Shown here: in pieces, positions 11,921-15,778 of the stretch
How positions within the stretch are numbered: the stretch's first letter is position 1
How the letters are laid out: the number at the start of each line of letters is the position of its first letter
Assembly: GCA_049651845.1 (NCBI GenBank)
Contig: JBASCW010000170.1
Location: 1 to 15,778, forward strand
Source of the DNA: RBG-16-66-20 sp049651845
GTDB taxonomy: Bacteria; Pseudomonadota; Gammaproteobacteria; Burkholderiales; SG8-39
Reading direction: 5' to 3'
Length of the DNA: 15,778 bases
Translations under genes and position numbers: made by a program
Notes under the pieces: model-generated
Database searches by the model: none
Told to the model about the DNA's origin: nothing
What the model saw: only the letters and a program-made list of their open reading frames with translations

Positions 11921-12820
11921 ATGCGCCGCGGTTTTCCCTCGATAGCATGGCTGGTTCTCGCCGCGACCCTGCTGCTGTGGTCGGGCAACTGGATCGTCGC
12001 GCGCGCGGTGCGCGACGACATCGCGCCGGGCATCGCGACCGCGGGCCGGCTGGTGGTCGTCTTGCTGATACTGCTGCCTTTCACCTTTTCCGGACTGAAA
12101 AGCAAACTCGGCAAGCTGCAAGGCACAACAGTTCTGCTCGCCCTCGGCTTCTTCGGCGGCGGACTTCATCTCGCGTTCCAGTGGCTGGGCCTGCACTACA
12201 CCACCGCCACCAGCGCCACGCTGTACCTCTCCACCGCGCCGATCTTCATCCTGCTGCTCGCGCGGCCGCTGCTTGGTGAACGGATCGTCGGCCGGCAGTG
12301 GGCCGGCGTCGCGGTCTCGTTCTGCGGCGTGGCGCTGATCGGCACGCAGGGGCAACTTCTTTCCGGACTGTCGCGGCTGACGTTCAACGTGGGCGACGCG
12401 CTCGCGCTCGCCTCCATGGTGTTCTGGGGCGCCTACACCGTGCTGCTGCGCCTGCGGCGCGACGCGCTGGACACGCCGGAATTTCTCAGCGTCCTGTGCG
12501 GGATGGGACTGGTGACGATGTTGCCGTGGGTTGCGCTCGAGCTTTTTCAGGGAACGCCATTCAAGTTGAGCCCGAGCGGCAGCGCCGCGGTGATCTACTC
12601 CGCCGTGGGCTCGCTGCTGCTCGCGGGCTGGGGCTGGACCTACGTCGTCAAGCGCATCGGCGCCGCGCGCGCCGGCGTGACCATGCACCTGATGCCCGGC
12701 ATCGCCGTTGTTTTGTCGATGATTTTCCTGGGCGAGTTTCCGAGCTGGTACCACGGCGCCGGCATCGCGCTGATCCTCGCCGGCGTCGCGCTCTCCTCCT
12801 GGCGCGCGCAGCACGGATAG
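11921..12820 (+). CDS. EamA/DMT-family transporter
   Basis: This 299-residue membrane protein has about ten hydrophobic segments in two EamA repeats: first repeat TLLLWSGNWIVARAVRDDI to VALIGTQGQ, second ALASMVFWGAYTVLLRLRR to LILAGVALSSW. The repeat-end pattern TATSATLYLSTAPIFILLLA, then GERI, and GVTMHLMPGIAVVLSMIFLG, then EFPS, is characteristic. Members export metabolites or amino acids, or scavenge them; the substrate is unknown. I place the start at ATG 11921, because the open frame to the left is only the antisense of the hydrolase gene. No terminator directly follows; the next T-tract hairpin is at 13037. Confidence 0.92.
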   Translation: MRRGFPSIAWLVLAATLLLWSGNWIVARAVRDDIAPGIATAGRLVVVLLILLPFTFSGLKSKLGKLQGTTVLLALGFFGGGLHLAFQWLGLHYTTATSATLYLSTAPIFILLLARPLLGERIVGRQWAGVAVSFCGVALIGTQGQLLSGLSRLTFNVGDALALASMVFWGAYTVLLRLRRDALDTPEFLSVLCGMGLVTMLPWVALELFQGTPFKLSPSGSAAVIYSAVGSLLLAGWGWTYVVKRIGAARAGVTMHLMPGIAVVLSMIFLGEFPSWYHGAGIALILAGVALSSWRAQHG

Positions 12821-13036
12821 ATTCGCCGCCAGCACGCGCGGGCTTGATCTGGCGCAACACCGCCGGTCACGATCGGAGTACGCTTTTGCCTGCGTTTGGC
12901 CCAATTGGAGATGCCATGGGTGGGCGCGAAAAGTGAGCGACCTGCACGGGTCCGGCTGCCAGGCAGCCGGCACAGGACGGGGACGACGCTCAGACCGGCC
13001 TGACGCCGAAAAGACTCGGCCGGGGATCCCCGCTGG
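12821..13036 (+). other. Non-coding stretch with a perfect inverted repeat
   Basis: No reading frame here is convincing. CCGGCTGCC (12952-12960), one base, and GGCAGCCGG (12962-12970) form a perfect 9-bp-arm hairpin inside a GC-rich block (about 12890-13000) that could fold strongly. It might be a dispersed intergenic repeat, a structured RNA or the remains of a gene. Only the inverted repeat is certain. Confidence 0.45.
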
Positions 13037-13071
13037 AGCCCGCCTCCTCTCAAGGGTGACGGGCTTTTTTT
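13037..13071 (+). terminator. Rho-independent terminator
   Basis: AGCCCG (13037-13042) pairs with CGGGCT (13060-13065) around a 17-base loop that can itself pair CCT with AGG. The stem runs into seven consecutive T (13065-13071). It could end transcripts from the EamA gene 217 bp upstream, or belong to a gene lost from the preceding stretch. It lies directly against the SYLF pseudogene. Confidence 0.55.
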
Positions 13072-13385
13072 GGAGAACAGGAAAAGGAGAAGGACGAGGC
13101 GCGCGCGGAGATCCGCAAGAACTCCACCGCCACGCTGAACGCGCCCTACAAGGCGGTGCCCGCCTCGCGCAAGGTCGTGGAGGGCGTGGGGCCGGCTACG
13201 CGACCTTCAGCAACTTCGGCATGACGCTCCTGGTCGCGGGCTCGGGCAGCGGCAAGGGCGACGCCTACCAAGGCGCGATCCAGGTCTCGCCGGGAGTCTG
13301 GGTCTACCAGCTCACCGATACCGGCGTGGCGCTCGAGCTGACGGCGAAGGGCACCAAGTACTACAAGGACGACGAGCGGGCCTGA
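13060..13385 (+). pseudogene. SYLF-domain (Ysc84-like lipid-binding) protein, frameshifted and internally deleted
   Basis: One frame (from 13060) reads EQEKEKDEARAEIRKNSTAT, then LNALYKAVPASRKVVEG-like text (actual NAPYKAVPASRKVVEG), and stops at the equivalent of GYATFSNFGM. A second frame picks up there as AGYATFSNFGMTLLVAGSGS, then GKGDAYQGAIQVSPGVWVYQ, and ends ALELTAKGTKYYKDDERA at 13385. Intact SYLF/Ysc84 relatives have about 65 residues between the GSGKG loop and the AYQGAMSVSPGVW motif; here the two abut, so about 200 bp are missing. A one-base indel near 13186-13196 causes the frameshift. No signal peptide remains before 13060, where the family normally has one. At least three lesions therefore make this a relic. 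Confidence 0.75.
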
Positions 13386-13412
13386 GGGATCGACCGCGCC
13401 CGAAGCTCGCGC

Positions 13413-14390
13413 TCAGAGCTTCATCGGTCTCCAGTAGCCGGTGAGCTCGAGGTAGCCGCGGCCCGCCTCGCGGCCGTCGCGGAGCGCGCGCACCGCGCCT
13501 TCCCAGTACACGGTACCCGTGCTCGCGCGCGCATCGAGCTCCTGGTCGTCCATCAGCGGCTGCAGGCGAAGCTTGTCGCCCTTCGAAGTGACGAGCATTT
13601 CTACGGGATAGGAAGCGCCCGTCCTGGGAGATTTCCAGACTCGCAGCGGCTCGAAAGCGACGCCCTCGGGCGCGAAGGCGACGCCGCCGTCCTTGCCGCG
13701 CATGCGGAACGCCATCAGCGAGCTGCCGTCGTCCAGGTTGAGGCCGCACCAGTCCCAGCCGGAAGCGTCGGACGCCATGTACTGGCTCGACCATTCGTGG
13801 TCGAGCCACGCCGTGCCGGTGACCGGCCGCCCGTTGACGCTTCCACCTACCGCCAGGTGAGGACGGCTGTAGTAGTACGAAGCTTCCTCAGGGCGGTTGC
13901 CCTTGCGGCTGAAACCCGACGCGCCCTGGAGCACAATGGGCTTGACCGCGCGGAACTGCAATTCCAGAGAAAACTCTCGGGCAAGGATCCGTGCCCGGTA
14001 GCCATCCGCGCCAAGCTCGAGCTTCCAGTCGTCCACCCAGACCTCGGTGCTGCCCTCCTTGCTCCCGGCCAGATCCAGCGCCGTGCGCGCCGCGCGCTCG
14101 TCGTGCCGCAGCCGGCCATGCTTCGGGTCGGCGAGCGCCGCGTGCGCCAGGACGATCTGCCGGGGCGTGAACGCGCTCGGATTGGGCGTGTCGATGTCGG
14201 GGCGGGCACGGAAGAACGTGATCTGGAAGCCCTGGTCCTCTGCCTTGTCCGTCTTCAGCCAGCCCGTCACGTACCACCACTCCTGACGGTATGCCGGGTG
14301 GGCTCCGTGATCGCGTGGAAACTCCAGGCGGGTCTCGGGAAGAACCAGCGGGTAAGCAAGTCCCGCGGCGAGGAACTCCCTGCGGTTCAC
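13413..14390 (-). CDS. AttH/CrtC-like lipocalin-fold protein with Tat-type signal
   Basis: The 325 residues begin (V)NRREFLAAGLAYPLVLP, a twin-arginine-like signal (RRxFL), so export in folded form is likely. The mature part matches the two-domain lipocalin-like CrtC/AttH family: FPRDHGAHPAYRQEWWYVTG, then QITFFRARPD, ASYYYSRPHLAVGGSVNG, WLDHEWSSQYM, WDWCGLNLDDGSSLMAFRMR and a terminal ELTGYWRPMKL. CrtC members hydrate carotenoids. AttH members accompany AttEFG ABC exporters and are periplasmic, which fits the permease immediately upstream. The GTG start at 14390 overlaps the permease stop (GTGA), with AAGGAGG just upstream, so the two are translationally coupled. The open frame extends further left of this GTG only as a shadow of the permease gene. 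Confidence 0.9.
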   Translation of the reverse strand: MNRREFLAAGLAYPLVLPETRLEFPRDHGAHPAYRQEWWYVTGWLKTDKAEDQGFQITFFRARPDIDTPNPSAFTPRQIVLAHAALADPKHGRLRHDERAARTALDLAGSKEGSTEVWVDDWKLELGADGYRARILAREFSLELQFRAVKPIVLQGASGFSRKGNRPEEASYYYSRPHLAVGGSVNGRPVTGTAWLDHEWSSQYMASDASGWDWCGLNLDDGSSLMAFRMRGKDGGVAFAPEGVAFEPLRVWKSPRTGASYPVEMLVTSKGDKLRLQPLMDDQELDARASTGTVYWEGAVRALRDGREAGRGYLELTGYWRPMKL

Positions 14391-15778
14391 CAGTCCTCCT
14401 TGACCGCGCGCACCGGCCCGATGCCCGTTGCCTCGCGGCCGGACCACCATGCAGTCGCCACAGACAGGAAAACGAGTGTCAACGACAGGACCGACAGCAA
14501 TCCGTACGGCGGCTGCACGTCCATGCTCCAGTTGAACGACTGCCGGTTGACCACGTGGATCAGCACCAGGCTGATCGCGCCGCCGAGCGCCAGGCCCACG
14601 GCGACGCCCAGCACCGCGAGCAGGCCGCCCTCGGCGGCGAGCATCGCGCCGATCTGCCGGCGCGTCATGCCGAGGTGGCGCAGCATGCCGAACTCGCGCC
14701 GGCGCGCGAGCACGATCGCGCCCACGCTGGACGAGAGGCCGAACAGCCCGACCAGCACCGCGACCGCCTCCAGCGCATAGGTCACTGCGAAGCTCCGATC
14801 GAAAATGGCGAGCGACACCTGCCGGATCTCCGCCGCGCCCGCGATCTCGAGCAGCTGCCCGCCCGGCAGCGCGCGCAGCGCCCGCTCCAGCGCGGCCGGG
14901 TCGGCACCCGGCTTGAGCCAAAGTGCCGCGTCGTTCGCGCGCCGGTCGCCCGTGAGCGCAACGTAGGTCTCGCGCTCGACCACGATCGCGCCGTGCTGGC
15001 GCGCGTAATCGCGCCAGACGCCTGCCACGACGAACGCCAGCTGTTTGCCGGCAATGGGAATTTCAATCTCGTTTCCGGGCGAAAAGCCATACAGATCGGC
15101 AACGGCCTCGGAAATCCACGCGGGCGGCGGCTCGTCCGGTCGCCTCTCGTACTCCTTCCCCACAGGCGGAAAGCGGATGGCGTAGCTGTCGCGCGCGAGC
15201 AGCGCCACCGGCGGGCGCGCGGCATCGAGCAGGATGCGCTGGCTGCGCACGAACACCGCGCGCTCGACCTGCGGCAGCTGCCGCACGCGCGCCTCCAGCT
15301 CCGGTGCGATCCACGCGGTCTCGCCCGCCTGCGTGGTGCGGAAATAGAGCTCCGCGGGCAGCACCGCGCCCAGCCAGTCGTCCACCGAGCTGCGGAACGA
15401 GGCCACCATGATCGCCATCGCCGCCATCAGCGAGAAGCTGGCGACGATCGCCGCGAGGCTCACCATCGCCTGCCCCGGCGCGCCGCGCAGCTGCGCCAAA
15501 GCGAGCATGGACGAGGGGCTTCTTGCCTCTAGCTTTCTGAAAACCAGTCCGGAAAGGAAAGGCATGAGAAACACGCCACCTAGCAGAAGACACGCGATCG
15601 AGAGATAGCCCGCGACCGGGATGCCGTCCACCGGCTTCAGGGGAATAAATGCGAGGGAAAGCAAGAGGCACATCAATCCAGGCCAGGCCTTGACCGCGCG
15701 CGCGAACATGCGCTGCTCGTCGCCCGCCTTGAGCGCCTGCGCGGGCGCCGCGCGCGCCGCGTCGAGCGCGGGCAGCAG
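14387..15778 (-). CDS. FtsX/MacB-type ABC transporter permease, C-terminal part (runs off window)
   Basis: 464 codons are visible, open to the window edge, and the family is usually about 800 residues, so roughly the first half is missing. Hydrophobic segments include AGYLSIACLLLGGVFLMPFL, MVSLAAIVASFSLMAAMAIM, LEAVAVLVGLFGLSSSVGAI and a final pair LLAVLGVAVGLALGGAISLV and LLSVLSLTLVFLSVATAWW. A large periplasmic domain lies between the second and third of these. RRREFGMLRHLGMTRRQIGA is the FtsX-type cytosolic coupling loop that contacts the ATPase. Such permeases move lipids, lipoproteins or small molecules using force from an ATPase, which should be encoded beyond the window. Coupling to the AttH-like gene suggests an AttEFGH-type system; the transported molecule is unknown. 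Confidence 0.9.
   Translation of the reverse strand: MLPALDAARAAPAQALKAGDEQRMFARAVKAWPGLMCLLLSLAFIPLKPVDGIPVAGYLSIACLLLGGVFLMPFLSGLVFRKLEARSPSSMLALAQLRGAPGQAMVSLAAIVASFSLMAAMAIMVASFRSSVDDWLGAVLPAELYFRTTQAGETAWIAPELEARVRQLPQVERAVFVRSQRILLDAARPPVALLARDSYAIRFPPVGKEYERRPDEPPPAWISEAVADLYGFSPGNEIEIPIAGKQLAFVVAGVWRDYARQHGAIVVERETYVALTGDRRANDAALWLKPGADPAALERALRALPGGQLLEIAGAAEIRQVSLAIFDRSFAVTYALEAVAVLVGLFGLSSSVGAIVLARRREFGMLRHLGMTRRQIGAMLAAEGGLLAVLGVAVGLALGGAISLVLIHVVNRQSFNWSMDVQPPYGLLSVLSLTLVFLSVATAWWSGREATGIGPVRAVKEDW

Noticed and set aside
11909..12973. A 354-codon minus-strand frame antisense to the EamA gene
   Set aside because: It is rich in Gln, Arg and His without motifs, whereas the opposite strand encodes regular membrane helices.
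14391..14921. An N-terminal extension of the AttH-like protein
   Set aside because: It is a second frame of the permease gene on the same strand. The GTG at 14390 has a strong Shine-Dalgarno and begins a signal peptide.
1..15778. CRISPR array, tRNA or rRNA genes, replication origin
   Set aside because: No regularly spaced repeats, cloverleaf-like segments, rRNA stretches or DnaA-box clusters were seen on either strand.

Overview
The window is high-GC DNA (about two-thirds G+C by eye) with dense, often overlapping genes. Gene style and content (multi-PAS GGDEF/EAL protein, DUF336/GlcG-type protein, Peripla_BP_6-type binding protein, AttH-like lipocalin with FtsX-type permease) suggest a betaproteobacterium. 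That placement is an inference from general resemblance, because no rRNA or other phylogenetic marker is present.

Left edge (1-913): the 5' part of an IS3-family transposase orfA runs off the window. Next to it lies a decayed fragment of a branched-chain-amino-acid-type ABC substrate-binding protein that has lost one G in a run of Gs, then non-coding DNA. A sigma70-like promoter (914-942) and a small symmetric site lead into a large cytosolic PAS-PAS-PAS-GGDEF-EAL protein (1014-3596). Its c-di-GMP synthesis and hydrolysis motifs both look intact.

Rearranged zone (3436-8243): a DUF336/GlcG-type protein on the minus strand carries, in place of a normal N-terminus, the last ~80 codons of a conjugative coupling protein TraD. 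Immediately beyond is a 41-codon copy of the 5' end of dusA (4373-4495). It shares a perfect 23-bp repeat (4427-4449 and 8221-8243) with the full-length dusA further right. The 5' end of dusA is a known integration site for genomic islands, so the DNA between the repeats looks like an island or island remnant. Its cargo is all on the minus strand, probably as one transcription unit: vapB, vapC, a RecQ helicase without a winged-helix domain, and an uncharacterised protein with an N-terminal QLDLF (beta-clamp-binding type) motif. The vapB promoter has near-consensus -35 and -10 boxes overlapped by a perfect 11-bp-arm palindrome, and the spacing predicts a leaderless message. No integrase is present.

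Right part (8167-13385): dusA overlaps a class II aldolase/adducin-family gene. This converges on a minus-strand pair, an alpha/beta hydrolase followed by an MFS transporter. An EamA-family exporter diverges from the hydrolase with only 21 bp between start codons. A non-coding stretch follows with a perfect inverted repeat and an intrinsic terminator, then a SYLF (Ysc84-like) pseudogene with a frameshift and an internal deletion.

Right edge (13413-15778): a Tat-signal, CrtC/AttH-like lipocalin gene is translationally coupled to an FtsX/MacB-type ABC permease that continues past the window. This resembles an AttFGH-type export system.

The most interesting part is the dusA-bounded cassette (promoter/operator-vapB-vapC-recQ-QLDLF protein) together with the TraD-GlcG junction beside it.
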